NCBI GenBank assembly: GCA_043497085.1
Contig: JBIEKI010000014.1
DNA: 64,000 nt
DNA from: Thalassobacillus sp043497085
GTDB lineage: Bacteria; Bacillota; Bacilli; Bacillales; Halobacillaceae
Direction: 5' to 3' (one strand)
Shown one piece after another: positions 41,920 to 51,129 of the stretch. The notes below the pieces were generated by a model. It was given only the letters and a program-made list of their open reading frames with translations, did not search any database and was not told the origin of the DNA. Each line of letters opens with the position of its first letter. The first letter of the stretch is position 1. The position numbers were made by a program, and so were the translations under genes.

Positions 41920-42951
41920 CTATTCATAATCAATTTTCATATCGCCCGGCTGGATCCACCCCTTTTTCCGGAACCACTCTGCTATCACTAAACTGATGAT
42001 TGCAGGTGCGATAATATGAAGTATCAATAATACCCAAAAAATCTCCCAACTGAACGACATTGCCTCAAACGTCATGATTTGCCCTACGAATCCACTGGTG
42101 CCCATACCTGCTCCCATTGGGTTGTTTTCCATTTTCAGCCAAACAGTAGCGATAGGTGCCAGCACAGCCCCTGCTATCGTAGGAGGCAGAAGGATGATCG
42201 GTTTTTTTATAATATTAGCCACTTGGAGCATCGAAGTACCAATCCCCTGTGCCAGCATACCACCTGGACCGTTATCTCGATAACTGATGGCCGCAAACCC
42301 GATCATTTGTGCAGCTCCTCCAACGGTAGCCGCACCGGCTGCAATTCCATCTAACGATAGCATTAATGTAATGGCCAGGCTTGATATTGGTGCAGTCAAT
42401 GCCAACCCTAACAATACAGCGACAATCATCCCCATAATGAATGGTTGCTGATCAGTCGCCCATATAATGACCTCCCCAAACCACACCATGAAATTTCCAA
42501 TCGGAGGACCGATGAAGGAACCGACGATAAAACCTGTAGCAATCGTAAGAAAAGGCGTTAAAATTATATCAATTCGAGTTTCTTTACTAATTAATTTACC
42601 TGTTTCAGTAGCAATCAATGCTGTCACATAACTTCCAGCCGGACCCCCGAGTTCAGCACCAAACGCACCACTGAATAAAGCAGCGAACATAACAAGTGGT
42701 GGAGCCTTCAATCCATAAGCGATCGCTATACCGATCGCCCCTCCCCAAATTTTCACATCCATGGCGAATTCGCCCATTTCGATCAATGACGCAGACAAGT
42801 ATGGCCAGAAATCCAGCTGCTCCCCCATGGTCTTTATAATTAATCCAATTATTAGTGAAGAAAATAACCCAAGAGCCATGAAACTCAATGCAGTTATAAA
42901 GTATTCCTTGGCACTAAGAGTTACTCCTTTTTTCTCAAAGAAACGTTTCAT
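41920..42951 (-). CDS. Orphan PTS EIIC-type membrane protein
   Basis: 343 residues, about eight to nine hydrophobic segments (for example GAIGIAIAYGLKAPPLVMFAA, ITLMLSLDGIAAGAATVGG), of the PTS_EIIC_2-like family (PF13303 type). No EIIA or EIIB domain or gene is nearby, so sugar phosphorylation by this unit alone is unlikely; relatives may be carriers or sensors. The ribosome site GGAGGGGAA is close to the ATG. It is divergent from a chemoreceptor gene. Substrate unknown. This segment is absent from the syntenic B. subtilis region. Confidence 0.8.
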   Translation of the reverse strand: MKRFFEKKGVTLSAKEYFITALSFMALGLFSSLIIGLIIKTMGEQLDFWPYLSASLIEMGEFAMDVKIWGGAIGIAIAYGLKAPPLVMFAALFSGAFGAELGGPAGSYVTALIATETGKLISKETRIDIILTPFLTIATGFIVGSFIGPPIGNFMVWFGEVIIWATDQQPFIMGMIVAVLLGLALTAPISSLAITLMLSLDGIAAGAATVGGAAQMIGFAAISYRDNGPGGMLAQGIGTSMLQVANIIKKPIILLPPTIAGAVLAPIATVWLKMENNPMGAGMGTSGFVGQIMTFEAMSFSWEIFWVLLILHIIAPAIISLVIAEWFRKKGWIQPGDMKIDYE

Positions 42952-43068
42952 TATTTCCCCTCCCTAAGGCATGCAACCATTATATTTTACAAAAAATATT
43001 TACATGTGTAAAGACAAGGAACGTATCATAATTTATCGGTTAAAAAGATTTATTTTTGTTAAGTTAAG

Positions 43069-43097
43069 TTGTTTTTATGATTCAAAAGATCTATAAT
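43069..43097 (+). promoter_or_regulatory. Sigma-A-like promoter of the chemoreceptor gene
   Basis: TTGTTT (43069-43074), 17-base spacer, TATAAT (43092-43097). No convincing sigma-D promoter (TAAA-N15-GCCGATAA) was found upstream. Confidence 0.5.
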
Positions 43098-43149
43098 TTC
43101 AATAGTGTTAATTGAGTCTATTTTCACATAAATTAAGGAGGGGGACAAT

Positions 43150-45267
43150 GTGAAGTCCATACGCAACCGGGTGAGATTGATCGTTATCTTATCTTTAGCG
43201 AGTATCGCTATACTAATCGGGTTCTCTGTTTATATTTTTAATCAGCAAGCTGAAATGGCTGAGGAAAGGGAACATTTGCAAGAAGCACTCATTCATAGTG
43301 AAGAAATCAATTATAAAATGATGAGGACCACAAATAGCCAGCAAGTATTTTTTGCAGGACCAGGCGAAGCTAATGCAGAAGCAATGCAAACAGCAATTAT
43401 CAGTCTAAAAGAAACAGCTAAATCCTATGCAGAATCCTATAAAAATTACCCTGCTATATCTGATAAATTTTCAGCAATCCACCAGAGGGCGGTGACTTAC
43501 GAAGAAGAACTGGATACAGTGGTCAACATGTATCGTATGATCGGATTCAACAATGATAGCGGCATGTATCAATACATTAATGATGCATATAAAGAATTGA
43601 CTAAACTAACAGATGAATTAGATAACTCAAGATTATCCAACCATTTACTATCTCTCCGTTTATCAGAAGCACGTTTCTTACATAGCCCGACAGAGGAAAC
43701 ATTCAATGAATTTGATGAAAGGAAACGAACCTTTAAGGAGTTAGGAGAAGAAGCACAGTTAACAGCTGAACAAAATAGTCTCTTCAATACGAACTTACTA
43801 AAATATGAACAGACCGTCCGTTCCATGAACAATTCTTTTGCTTCATCTGATAAGATTCGTACCACATTCGAAGAAATATCCGCTGAAATTGCTGATCAAG
43901 TCGATCAAGTAGTTTCGACAGTTGATGGCCTTCACAGTCAACTTCTGGCAGAACAGGAACAAGCTAAGCAATTACTTTTTCTGTTATTGATATTGATCGG
44001 AACACTAGGTTTACTGATCACTCTTATCACTGGTTTTATTTTAATCAAATCTATATCCCGGTCCTTATATACACTCAAAGAGGGCGCAAAGATTATCGGT
44101 GATGGGAACCTTTCCCATCGAGTAACTGTCAGTACCAGGGATGAAATGGCTGAATTAGGTGATCAATTCAATCAAATGGCTGAAAAAATGGAGCAATCAG
44201 TGAAAAAGGTATTACACGCGTCAGGTGTTTTGAGTACATCTTCCAATTACCTGACAGAAGTTGCAGAACATACCACTCGTCAGGGAGAAGAAGTAAATGA
44301 CGCCATCAATCAAGTAGCAATCGGTTCCCAGGAGCAAGCACAAAAGATAGAGGAAAGTACCAATAGGATTGAGCAAGTTTCACAGGCCATAACTGGTACA
44401 ACCAAAGCTACGGAGGAAATTTCGGGTGCGTTAAAGGAAGCGGACAGAGAAGGCAAACAAGGGTTACAGACAATCAATAAATTGGAGGACATTTCCGATT
44501 CCTTTATTTCTCTCGCTTCGCATTTGACAAAGGAAGTACAATCGACTACCAAGCAGTCAAAGCAAGTAAATAAAATTGTCACCACCATTGAAGAAATCGC
44601 GGATAACACCAACCTGTTAGCATTGAATGCAGCTATCGAATCTGCACGTGCAGGTGAAGCTGGTAAGGGATTTGCGGTTGTAGCCGATGAAGTAAAAAAG
44701 CTTGCAGAACGATCCAAACAAGAAGCAAAAAGCATTCAGACACTTGTAGATAGTATGTCACTGCAAATGACCAGCTTATCTGGTGAAGCGGAAAGATTTG
44801 CGACTTACCAGCAATCACAAAATCTTGCAGTAAAAGACACCAAAAATGTCTTCTATCGTATTGCTGAGCAAGTTTTAGCGATGAATTCACAAATTCAGGA
44901 CGTCAATGCAGCCATTACCGGTGTAGACGACGTCAATGATATTTTAAAACGTAAGTTGCAGGAAATCAGCATTATCTCCGAGCAAGCCGTCGCTACAGCT
45001 GAGGAAGTAGCTGCTTCAAGTGAAAATCAGGTGAACTCTTTCACCGAAGTAAATCATGCTGCAAATGAACTGCAAAGCCTTTCTCAGGAGCTGGAAGCAG
45101 AGGTCAGCCAGTTCACCATCTTATCAGGCACAGCTTCCTATGAAGAGGGCACTATCCATAATGAAGAGATAATGGAGTACGAACCATCAGAGGAAGAAAC
45201 TACTCTTGAGAAACAACATGCCCTGGTATCAGACGATGAGTATTTATCAGAAAGGAAAACCTCTTAG
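43150..45267 (+). CDS. Methyl-accepting chemotaxis protein
   Basis: Transmembrane chemoreceptor of 705 residues starting at GTG with an AAGGAGGGGG site. Layout: membrane segment 1 (about 9-30), an all-helical extracytoplasmic part of about 240 residues (size fits a helical bimodular sensor), membrane segment 2 (about 274-299), HAMP (about 300-352), and the signalling hairpin with the canonical NTNLLALNAAIESARAGEAG (about 486-505). The C-terminal 40 residues are acidic with no NWETF-like tether. Ligand unknown. Next to the orphan EIIC gene, divergent from it, which suggests but does not prove a link between sugar sensing and taxis. Confidence 0.95.
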   Translation: MKSIRNRVRLIVILSLASIAILIGFSVYIFNQQAEMAEEREHLQEALIHSEEINYKMMRTTNSQQVFFAGPGEANAEAMQTAIISLKETAKSYAESYKNYPAISDKFSAIHQRAVTYEEELDTVVNMYRMIGFNNDSGMYQYINDAYKELTKLTDELDNSRLSNHLLSLRLSEARFLHSPTEETFNEFDERKRTFKELGEEAQLTAEQNSLFNTNLLKYEQTVRSMNNSFASSDKIRTTFEEISAEIADQVDQVVSTVDGLHSQLLAEQEQAKQLLFLLLILIGTLGLLITLITGFILIKSISRSLYTLKEGAKIIGDGNLSHRVTVSTRDEMAELGDQFNQMAEKMEQSVKKVLHASGVLSTSSNYLTEVAEHTTRQGEEVNDAINQVAIGSQEQAQKIEESTNRIEQVSQAITGTTKATEEISGALKEADREGKQGLQTINKLEDISDSFISLASHLTKEVQSTTKQSKQVNKIVTTIEEIADNTNLLALNAAIESARAGEAGKGFAVVADEVKKLAERSKQEAKSIQTLVDSMSLQMTSLSGEAERFATYQQSQNLAVKDTKNVFYRIAEQVLAMNSQIQDVNAAITGVDDVNDILKRKLQEISIISEQAVATAEEVAASSENQVNSFTEVNHAANELQSLSQELEAEVSQFTILSGTASYEEGTIHNEEIMEYEPSEEETTLEKQHALVSDDEYLSERKTS

Positions 45268-45278
45268 ATCAACAAGAA

Positions 45279-45321
45279 AAAAGAATTCCCCGGCCATGTT
45301 TCCTTGGCCAGGGAATTCTTT
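45279..45321. terminator. Bidirectional terminator, MCP and lipoprotein
   Basis: Stem AAAGAATTCCCCGGCCA / TGGCCAGGGAATTCTTT with one mismatch. Confidence 0.88.
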
Positions 45322-45325
45322 ATCA

Positions 45326-45832
45326 CTAATAAGCAATTGAATTAGCAATCTTCATCATTTTTTCTGCATCATTTTTTAAACTGTCCTTTTCAGCATAGGT
45401 AGTGACCTTCACACCGCCTACGCCTACTTGAAGTTCATATTTTTCTTCCTCATTTATAGGCAGTACCCTTACATACCCAAACCGGCCTTCATCTTCAAAT
45501 GATTCCAACAACAGATGCTCATCTTTTTCAGAGGCGGCCTGATAATTCAATTTACTTTTCCGTTCTTCCTTAGGATTATAAAATAATATAAATGTCTGCT
45601 CACCTTCGTTAAGAATCAAATTACTATTTGACTCTTCTGAGATTTTCATGCTGTCTGGGATATATAATGAAAATGAACCAGCCTCATGATTTGTCTCCGT
45701 TTCATTTTTCTCAAATGTCGTTTTTGCAACTTCATGAGTTTGCGAGATTGCATCTTCTTCGGACATAAAAAAACTACATCCCCCGAGCACAAAAGCAAGA
45801 ATAGTAAGTAATGAACCAATCGTCTTCTTCAT
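45326..45832 (-). CDS. Lipoprotein of unknown function
   Basis: 168 residues with a signal peptide and lipobox LGGC (Cys near 19), so a membrane-anchored lipoprotein on the outer face. The mature part is about 149 residues, rich in Glu, Lys and Ser, with beta-like segments (GSFSLYIPDSM, TFILFYNP). No family recognised. Terminates with the hairpin shared with the chemoreceptor gene. Not in the syntenic B. subtilis region. Confidence 0.8.
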   Translation of the reverse strand: MKKTIGSLLTILAFVLGGCSFFMSEEDAISQTHEVAKTTFEKNETETNHEAGSFSLYIPDSMKISEESNSNLILNEGEQTFILFYNPKEERKSKLNYQAASEKDEHLLLESFEDEGRFGYVRVLPINEEEKYELQVGVGGVKVTTYAEKDSLKNDAEKMMKIANSIAY

Positions 45833-45993
45833 AGATTATTCCTCCTGCAACTCCCTCTTTTTACTTTCATGATACTATTGTTTGTTGATTTGACAAGTTC
45901 CATTTCGTACCATCTCCTATCAATGGACAGCTTGTTATAAATTGTCCATAATGGAAATGTAGGAACAAAGGTAAAGAATGGGAGGAATTTATT

Positions 45994-46434
45994 ATGGAAC
46001 TTACCGTATATTTAGCCGGACAAATCCATGATGATTGGAGAGACGAAGTCAAAAGTAAAGCAAAAGAAAAAGATTTGCCGCTGACGTTTGTTGGACCCCA
46101 GGAAAACCATGACCGCTCTGACAATATCGGCGAGGATATTCTCGGTGAACAGCCAGGCAGTCTATACAAAGATGATGCTGCATCCAGCATCAATAATTTC
46201 AGAACCCAAGTATTACTGCAAAAATCTGATGTTGTCATCGCCTTGTTCGGAGAGAAATACAAGCAATGGAATACTGCCATGGATGCCAGTGCAGCTATTC
46301 ATCTGAACAAACCGACTATTATCGTGCGCCCTGATTCATTGATCCATCCATTGAAGGAATTGACCAACAAAGCCGATGTAACCGTTGAAACCGTCGATCA
46401 GGCGTTAGAGGTATTGCAGTACATTTATGAATAA
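45994..46434 (+). CDS. ytoQ: YtoQ family protein
   Basis: 146 residues of the YtoQ family, with a nucleoside 2-deoxyribosyltransferase-like fold. Seen: ELTVYLAGQIHDDWR, PQENHDRSDNIG, KSDVVIALFG and EKYKQWNTAMDA. Activity unproven. GGGAGG lies about eight bases before the ATG. Followed by a long perfect terminator stem. Confidence 0.92.
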   Translation: MELTVYLAGQIHDDWRDEVKSKAKEKDLPLTFVGPQENHDRSDNIGEDILGEQPGSLYKDDAASSINNFRTQVLLQKSDVVIALFGEKYKQWNTAMDASAAIHLNKPTIIVRPDSLIHPLKELTNKADVTVETVDQALEVLQYIYE

Positions 46435-46448
46435 GTCTTTAAAATTAA

Positions 46449-46493
46449 AAAAAGCTGACCCAGTCTTAAATAGACCTACTGGGTCAGCTTTTT
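46449..46493 (+). terminator. Terminator of ytoQ
   Basis: 15-bp perfect stem AAAAAGCTGACCCAG / CTGGGTCAGCTTTTT. Confidence 0.92.
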
Positions 46494-46592
46494 GATTATA
46501 GTGGAGACCGGAAATGGGACTGAGTAACAACTGGCTACACAGCCCCAAGACGTCATATACTATTGCTTTCCAATACTCTTTTCACCTAAAAG

Positions 46593-47117
46593 TTAAGTCT
46601 GTTCTGCTTTATGCTTGTTCGCGAATTCATATTGGCCTTTCAAGAGTCGGGTAATGTGGATGAACATTTCTTTACGATTGACTGCAGCATTAGTAAAAAT
46701 GCCAATGGCTCCTTCGTTTCTTCTTACCTCTTGCTTATCTGCATATTCATCCATTACATCGCCTAATTCTCTACCCTTTTCTAATTCTACCTTAATCTCT
46801 TCCGGTAATGGGATTCTTGCTCCACTGGCCAAGTACAAGTTTTCATGTTCATCTACTAGCGCACCCCAGTTACATAGGTAAAGTTCATCGGCTATTTCCA
46901 TAACTCCACCTTCTAAGCCAAGTCCCATAGCCCCTTTTTTCATTTTTGCACATTCTCTTGCCCGGTTGATAGCACCTTCCTGTGTTTCTTCATCAGAAAA
47001 AGGTTGAGCAGACACTTTAGATTCAACCTCTGCTCCTTCTATATCAAAACTAGTAAATACTTCTTTTACAGATTCTATTTTTGTAGGGTTTTGCGATCCA
47101 GTATATATGCGAACCAT
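46593..47117 (-). CDS. Inosine/xanthosine triphosphatase, DUF84 (YjjX-like)
   Basis: About 174 residues resembling the YjjX/PRRC1 NTPase family that cleaves non-canonical ITP/XTP. Substrate-loop motif YTGSQNPTKIESV at the N-terminus, DEETQEGAINRARE, and GLEGGV are conserved. The start at 47117 has AAAGGTGA upstream; the frame extends to 47141. Position beside ytoP is not the same as any well-known B. subtilis gene. A house-cleaning function is likely, biochemistry unproven. Confidence 0.87.
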   Translation of the reverse strand: MVRIYTGSQNPTKIESVKEVFTSFDIEGAEVESKVSAQPFSDEETQEGAINRARECAKMKKGAMGLGLEGGVMEIADELYLCNWGALVDEHENLYLASGARIPLPEEIKVELEKGRELGDVMDEYADKQEVRRNEGAIGIFTNAAVNRKEMFIHITRLLKGQYEFANKHKAEQT

Positions 47118-47234
47118 TCTATTCACCTTTCTATCGAACAATTACTTCCTTACACTATACATCATTATCCCCATTCAGGTCTATGGTTAAAAAGTCAATC
47201 TCGATAAGAAGCACTTCATCACAAAACAGAAATA

Positions 47235-47267
47235 AAATCACGCAGACTTACCAAGCCTGCGTGATTT
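47235..47267 (-). terminator. Terminator of ytoP
   Basis: Stem AAATCACGCAG / CTGCGTGATTT with inner pairing; T-rich minus side. Confidence 0.85.
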
Positions 47268-47278
47268 GTATCTATTAC

Positions 47279-48346
47279 TTATCCGTTATTACGAATTTGT
47301 GCGACTGTATTTTGATCTGTCGTTTTCACTAGTTTGACCAACAGCTCTTTTGCTGCAGCATAATCATCCACATGGATAATAGAAGATGATGTATGGATAT
47401 ATCGTGAACAGATCCCTACCACTGCAGATGGTACCCCATCATTGGAAATGTGCACTCTTCCTGCATCTGTGCCACCTTGCGATATGAAATATTGATAAGG
47501 TATGTCGTTACTTTCTGCCGTATCCAGAATAAAGTCCCGGATACCGCGGTGTGTTACCATACTGCGGTCGAATATACGAAGTAATGCCCCTTTGCCAAGT
47601 TGGCCGAACTCTTTATCATCACCACTCATGTCATTGGCTGGAGAAGCATCCAGGGCATAAAAAATATCCGGTTGGATCATATTGGCAGCCGTCTGAGCAC
47701 CTCGTAACCCTACTTCTTCCTGAACAGTAGCACCAGAGAAAAGCTGATTAGGTGTATTTTCCCCATCCAATTCTTTCAACAGCTCTACAGCAAGTCCGCA
47801 ACCGTAACGATTATCCCAGGCTTTTGCCAGGATTTTCTTTTCATTTGCCATCGGAGTAAACGGACATATTGGAACAATTTGCTGACCCGGTTTAACACCA
47901 ATCCGTTTTACATCCTCTTCATCATCTGCACCAATGTCGATTAACATATTTTTCACTTCCATCGGCTTCTTACGTTGTTCTGGTGTTAAATTATGAGGAG
48001 GTATAGAACCGATCACCCCTGTGACGGGACCATTATCCGTAATCACTTGTACTCGCTGAGCAAGCATCACCTGGTTCCACCATCCCCCAAGTGTCTGAAA
48101 TCGAATCATCCCATTCTTGGTAATCTGCGTAACCATGAAGCCAACTTCATCCATATGCCCGGCTACCATTACTTTTGGACCTTCACCTTTTTTAACCCCA
48201 AAAACCCCGCCAAGGCCATCCTGAATGATTTCATCTGAATACTTCTCTAACTCTGATTTCATAAACTGACGTACCAAATGTTCATTACCCGGTGCGCCAG
48301 GTAGTTCTGTCAATGTACGGAATAAAGATTGTGTCTCTTGATTCAT
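47279..48346 (-). CDS. ytoP: M42-family aminopeptidase YtoP
   Basis: 355-residue metallopeptidase of the M42 (glutamyl/deblocking aminopeptidase, TET-like) family. Metal ligands: VAGHMDEVGFM (His, about 62-72), AWDNRYGCGL (Asp), TVQEEVGLRG (catalytic Glu pair), LDASPANDM (Asp) and the late GGTDAGRVHI (His). Probably acts on peptides in the cytoplasm as a large oligomer. The start ATG at 48346 has a weak site. Same place as in B. subtilis. Confidence 0.93.
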   Translation of the reverse strand: MNQETQSLFRTLTELPGAPGNEHLVRQFMKSELEKYSDEIIQDGLGGVFGVKKGEGPKVMVAGHMDEVGFMVTQITKNGMIRFQTLGGWWNQVMLAQRVQVITDNGPVTGVIGSIPPHNLTPEQRKKPMEVKNMLIDIGADDEEDVKRIGVKPGQQIVPICPFTPMANEKKILAKAWDNRYGCGLAVELLKELDGENTPNQLFSGATVQEEVGLRGAQTAANMIQPDIFYALDASPANDMSGDDKEFGQLGKGALLRIFDRSMVTHRGIRDFILDTAESNDIPYQYFISQGGTDAGRVHISNDGVPSAVVGICSRYIHTSSSIIHVDDYAAAKELLVKLVKTTDQNTVAQIRNNG

Positions 48347-48488
48347 TATGTATCGAACTCCTTTCCACTATAGTCACCATTTTACCGAAACTTTCGACTA
48401 CTTTCTACTTTTCAAACTTATTTTAGTTTTCATTATGCAGCACATTTAGTATACTAGTGGGAAAGAATACTTATTGAGGTGAATAGTG

Positions 48489-48803
48489 ATGGATTGGAAA
48501 AAAGTCGCAATCGCGGCAGGTGCCGGTGCTTTAGCTGGCTATGTCGTCAAAGAGCAAGTCTTCAACAAACAGGGGGTTACTCCTGAAAAAGCATTGAAAA
48601 TCGCAAAAGAAGCTTTCAAAAAACAAGGCCCTATCAGCGGCTCCTGGATTTACATGAAACCAGAAGAATTGACTAAAAATGGAATGGATTATGAAGTTTA
48701 TCGTGGAGGCGTTTCTAAAAGCCAAGATGGAGAAACTTCTCAATATGAATTTTTCATCGATGCCCAAACAGGAACAATCGTCGATGTTGCCGAAGCTAAT
48801 TAA
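48489..48803 (+). CDS. ytzB: PepSY-domain protein YtzB
   Basis: 104 residues with an N-terminal hydrophobic segment (VAIAAGAGALAGYVV, about 6-20) and one PepSY domain (about 30-104, including EYEFFIDAQTGTIVDVAEA). GAGGTG lies seven bases before the ATG at 48489; the GTG directly before it is less likely. PepSY domains often inhibit proteases or sit in sensors. Divergent from ytoP as in B. subtilis. Confidence 0.9.
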   Translation: MDWKKVAIAAGAGALAGYVVKEQVFNKQGVTPEKALKIAKEAFKKQGPISGSWIYMKPEELTKNGMDYEVYRGGVSKSQDGETSQYEFFIDAQTGTIVDVAEAN

Positions 48804-48807
48804 TAAC

Positions 48808-48845
48808 AAAAGCCGTGCCGGTTTATTTAAACCGGCACGGCTTTT
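48808..48845 (+). terminator. Terminator of ytzB
   Basis: Perfect 17-bp stem AAAAGCCGTGCCGGTTT / AAACCGGCACGGCTTTT with a four-base loop. Confidence 0.92.
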
Positions 48846-48876
48846 ATTATTAACTAGGATTGTTGGTTGTGGATAA

Positions 48877-49105
48877 CATTTTGCGTCGGGCTGCATCCAG
48901 CTCCAGCGCCTACCCCCTCGAGGTCTTAAGTCAATCCTCTCTGTGATTAGAAAAACTTGGCTTATCGCCGAGGCTATATGGCGAAAGCCTTAGTTTTACT
49001 TATACTTTAAACCTTTATTAAACTTGATTTGACTGAAAGTACAAAAAACGTCACGGCGAGGCTTGGCTTAAGCTTGTCGGGGGTGAGCAAGGCGCTTGCG
49101 CTTTT
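48877..49105 (-). repeat. MITE-like repeat family, short copy
   Basis: 229-bp copy in inverted orientation relative to 27910-28320. The core 48903-49083 differs from 28057-28237 at two positions only. It lacks both hairpin inserts. It lies between ytzB and ytnP, where malS is found in B. subtilis. See the other copy for structure. Confidence 0.85.
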
Positions 49106-49110
49106 GTTCT

Positions 49111-49962
49111 TTAGTAAGCATAGCGGTGGCGTTTTACCTCATCTATTTTCTTTCCATCCTGGTCAAATTTGATCGCCCGGTAATGGGCATCATGGTAGAA
49201 CGTATACCAGGCATTACGCTCATAGCCATAGGTCATCCATTTTTGTTTTTCATGGACTGACGTTACAGGATAATCATCATATGCAAGAACCCACAATGGG
49301 TTCTGGTGTCCATGTGTCGGCATGATATCCGCCATATGAATGAATTGTTCTTCGCCATCTTCAAATAGAATGATACAATGACCATCACTATGCCCGCTAG
49401 TATGGATCATTTTCAAGCCTGGCAGCAATTCCTTTTCTTCTTGAAACGTATGTACCTGTGATTCTACAGGCTTCCAGTTTTCTTCCCAATACGTATTAGC
49501 AGAACGAAGATTCGGTTGCCTCATTTCATTCCATTCCACTTCGGAAGTTATAATTTCTGCTTCAGGAAACGTAGAAACAAGTTCATTTTCTTGCCAGCGC
49601 GTCAATCCACAAGCATGATCAAAATGAAGGTGTGTCATCAGCACCATGTCAATATCTTTTGTAGTCAATCCCAACGTTTCCAGAGACTCATCCAGCTTCG
49701 ATTCTTCCAGAACACCAAAGTTTCTAATTTGCTTCTCGGAAAATTTCCCATTACCTACGCCTGAATCAATTAAGAATCTACGGTCATCAACTTCCAACAA
49801 AATCGGATCAGACCGAAGCTCAATTTGGTTCTTATCGTTAACCGGATATTTTTTCGTCCATAGTGGGCGCGGAACAACTCCGAACATCGCTCCTCCGTCC
49901 AAATGGGTAACTCCACCTTGAAGCCATGTCAGCTTGGCTCGTCCTACTTGCAATGTTTCCAT
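49111..49962 (-). CDS. ytnP: Metallo-beta-lactamase-fold lactonase YtnP
   Basis: 283 residues with the zinc motif THLHFDHACG (about 110-119) and downstream His in SGHSDGHCI and HMADIMPTHG. In Bacillus YtnP degrades N-acyl homoserine lactone-like signals and affects Streptomyces. Preceded by a GGGGGAC ribosome site. Ends next to the repeat; single gene. Same position as in B. subtilis. Confidence 0.92.
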   Translation of the reverse strand: METLQVGRAKLTWLQGGVTHLDGGAMFGVVPRPLWTKKYPVNDKNQIELRSDPILLEVDDRRFLIDSGVGNGKFSEKQIRNFGVLEESKLDESLETLGLTTKDIDMVLMTHLHFDHACGLTRWQENELVSTFPEAEIITSEVEWNEMRQPNLRSANTYWEENWKPVESQVHTFQEEKELLPGLKMIHTSGHSDGHCIILFEDGEEQFIHMADIMPTHGHQNPLWVLAYDDYPVTSVHEKQKWMTYGYERNAWYTFYHDAHYRAIKFDQDGKKIDEVKRHRYAY

Positions 49963-50027
49963 TTGTCCCCCTCCTTTTGCTTACACTTTAAAGTGTACCA
50001 TAACAGATGAGAGGTTTGAAAACGGTA

Positions 50028-50669
50028 TCAGTCCTTGAAGGAGACGCGGCAACGATAAATCGGCTGACCTTTTTCTGCAAACTTCTCCTCATATTCGGTG
50101 GGAACATTCAACGGATCATCCAGTTGGTGTAAATCAAGTTCCACCTCTTCTAAACGCATACCATATTGAGAGAAGCTCACTAGCGAATATTCGAAAAGCT
50201 TTTTATTATCGGTCTTCATAGTGATTTTTCCATTCGCTTTTAAAATACTATGATATTGTTCTAAAAACGTGTGGTAAGTTAGCCTTCTTTTTTCATGGCG
50301 TGTTTTCGGCCATGGATCCGAAAAATTCAGATAAAGGTGGTCTACTTCATTTTCACCGAACAGTTCCCTTAAATCTCTGGCATTCTCGTTCACCATACGC
50401 ACATTGACAGTATCTGCATCAATCACTTTCTTGACTGCACCGACAATGACACTTTTGACACGTTCGATCCCTACAAAATTGATATCATGATGCTGTTTCC
50501 CCATCCCGGCAATAAATTGTCCTTTTCCGGAACCGATTTCTAAATGTAACGGCTGTTTTTCGGGAAAGAGTGCCTCCCATTTATTTTTATGTTCAAATGG
50601 TTCCTGGACGACGATGTGGTCGTTCTCACGCAGAAAATCATCTGCCCATGGTTTATTACGCAAACGCAT
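50028..50669 (-). CDS. trmB: tRNA (guanine-N7)-methyltransferase
   Basis: Makes m7G46 in tRNA. 213 residues with SAM motif LEIGSGKGQFI (about 45-55), YLNFSDPWPKTRHEKRRL and the final EEKFAEKG.PIYRC segment, all diagnostic for TrmB. AGGAGGAATA before the ATG. Between ytnP and the small membrane gene. Confidence 0.97.
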   Translation of the reverse strand: MRLRNKPWADDFLRENDHIVVQEPFEHKNKWEALFPEKQPLHLEIGSGKGQFIAGMGKQHHDINFVGIERVKSVIVGAVKKVIDADTVNVRMVNENARDLRELFGENEVDHLYLNFSDPWPKTRHEKRRLTYHTFLEQYHSILKANGKITMKTDNKKLFEYSLVSFSQYGMRLEEVELDLHQLDDPLNVPTEYEEKFAEKGQPIYRCRVSFKD

Positions 50670-50853
50670 ATATTATTCCTCCTCTATCGTCTAAACTTTA
50701 TCATGAAATCACTCTCTTAGAAAAGTTTTTAGCGAATATGCAGGAAAACGACGTATACCTCCATCTCTCCCCATATATGTCGCTATACCAAAGATATATG
50801 ACTTTTATCACCTTTCATCCTTTCTCAAGAGCTATAACTACTAACTCCCTCAT

Positions 50854-50883
50854 TTGGATTGTAAGCGTTTACTGGGATATGAT
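50854..50883 (+). promoter_or_regulatory. Promoter of the 52-residue membrane protein gene
   Basis: TTGGAT (50854-50859), 18-base spacer, TATGAT (50878-50883); another reading with TTTACT (50868-50873) and TATGAT (50892-50897) is also possible. The cre box overlaps both. Confidence 0.5.
50860..50873. promoter_or_regulatory. cre box at the 52-residue ORF promoter
   Basis: TGTAAGCGTTTACT matches the cre consensus at all but the final letter, with the classic GTAAGCG core. It covers the promoter of the small gene, a repressing arrangement, 190 bases from the trmB start. Confidence 0.7.
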
Positions 50884-50929
50884 TATTATCGTATGATTAA
50901 TACTACAAACATGGAGTGAGTATTTACTG

Positions 50930-51088
50930 ATGAAACTACTGACTAGTATGATCGAAATGAGCGTAATTGCTGTATTTTCTGCGCTTTTCGCTGGATATGC
51001 ACTTTTCATATATCCATTTGAAAAATTGACACAACTGGTAAATCCTGAAGTTCGCAAAAATCAAGTCAAATATGCACCACAAGCTTAA
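50930..51088 (+). CDS. Small membrane protein, 52 residues
   Basis: Unrecognised. Begins MKLLTSMIEMSVIAVFSAL and has one membrane segment (about 8-28, IEMSVIAVFSALFAGYALFI), then a polar, basic C-terminal part (PFEKLTQLVNPEVRKNQ). ATG at 50930, with GGAGTGAG about nine bases upstream, stop at 51086-51088, then a good terminator (51130-51157) and, upstream, a promoter overlapping a near-perfect cre. The complete set of expression signals makes it a real gene despite its size. By analogy only, small membrane peptides can modulate transporters or respiratory complexes. Confidence 0.72.
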   Translation: MKLLTSMIEMSVIAVFSALFAGYALFIYPFEKLTQLVNPEVRKNQVKYAPQA

Positions 51089-51129
51089 CGATTTGATAAC
51101 GACATCATGAATATATATTATCCAAAAAA

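Noticed and set aside
42960..43149. Sigma-D promoter before the chemoreceptor gene
   Set aside because: The only GCCGATAA-like string (ACCGATAA on minus) lacks TAAA at 15 bases and points toward the EIIC gene.
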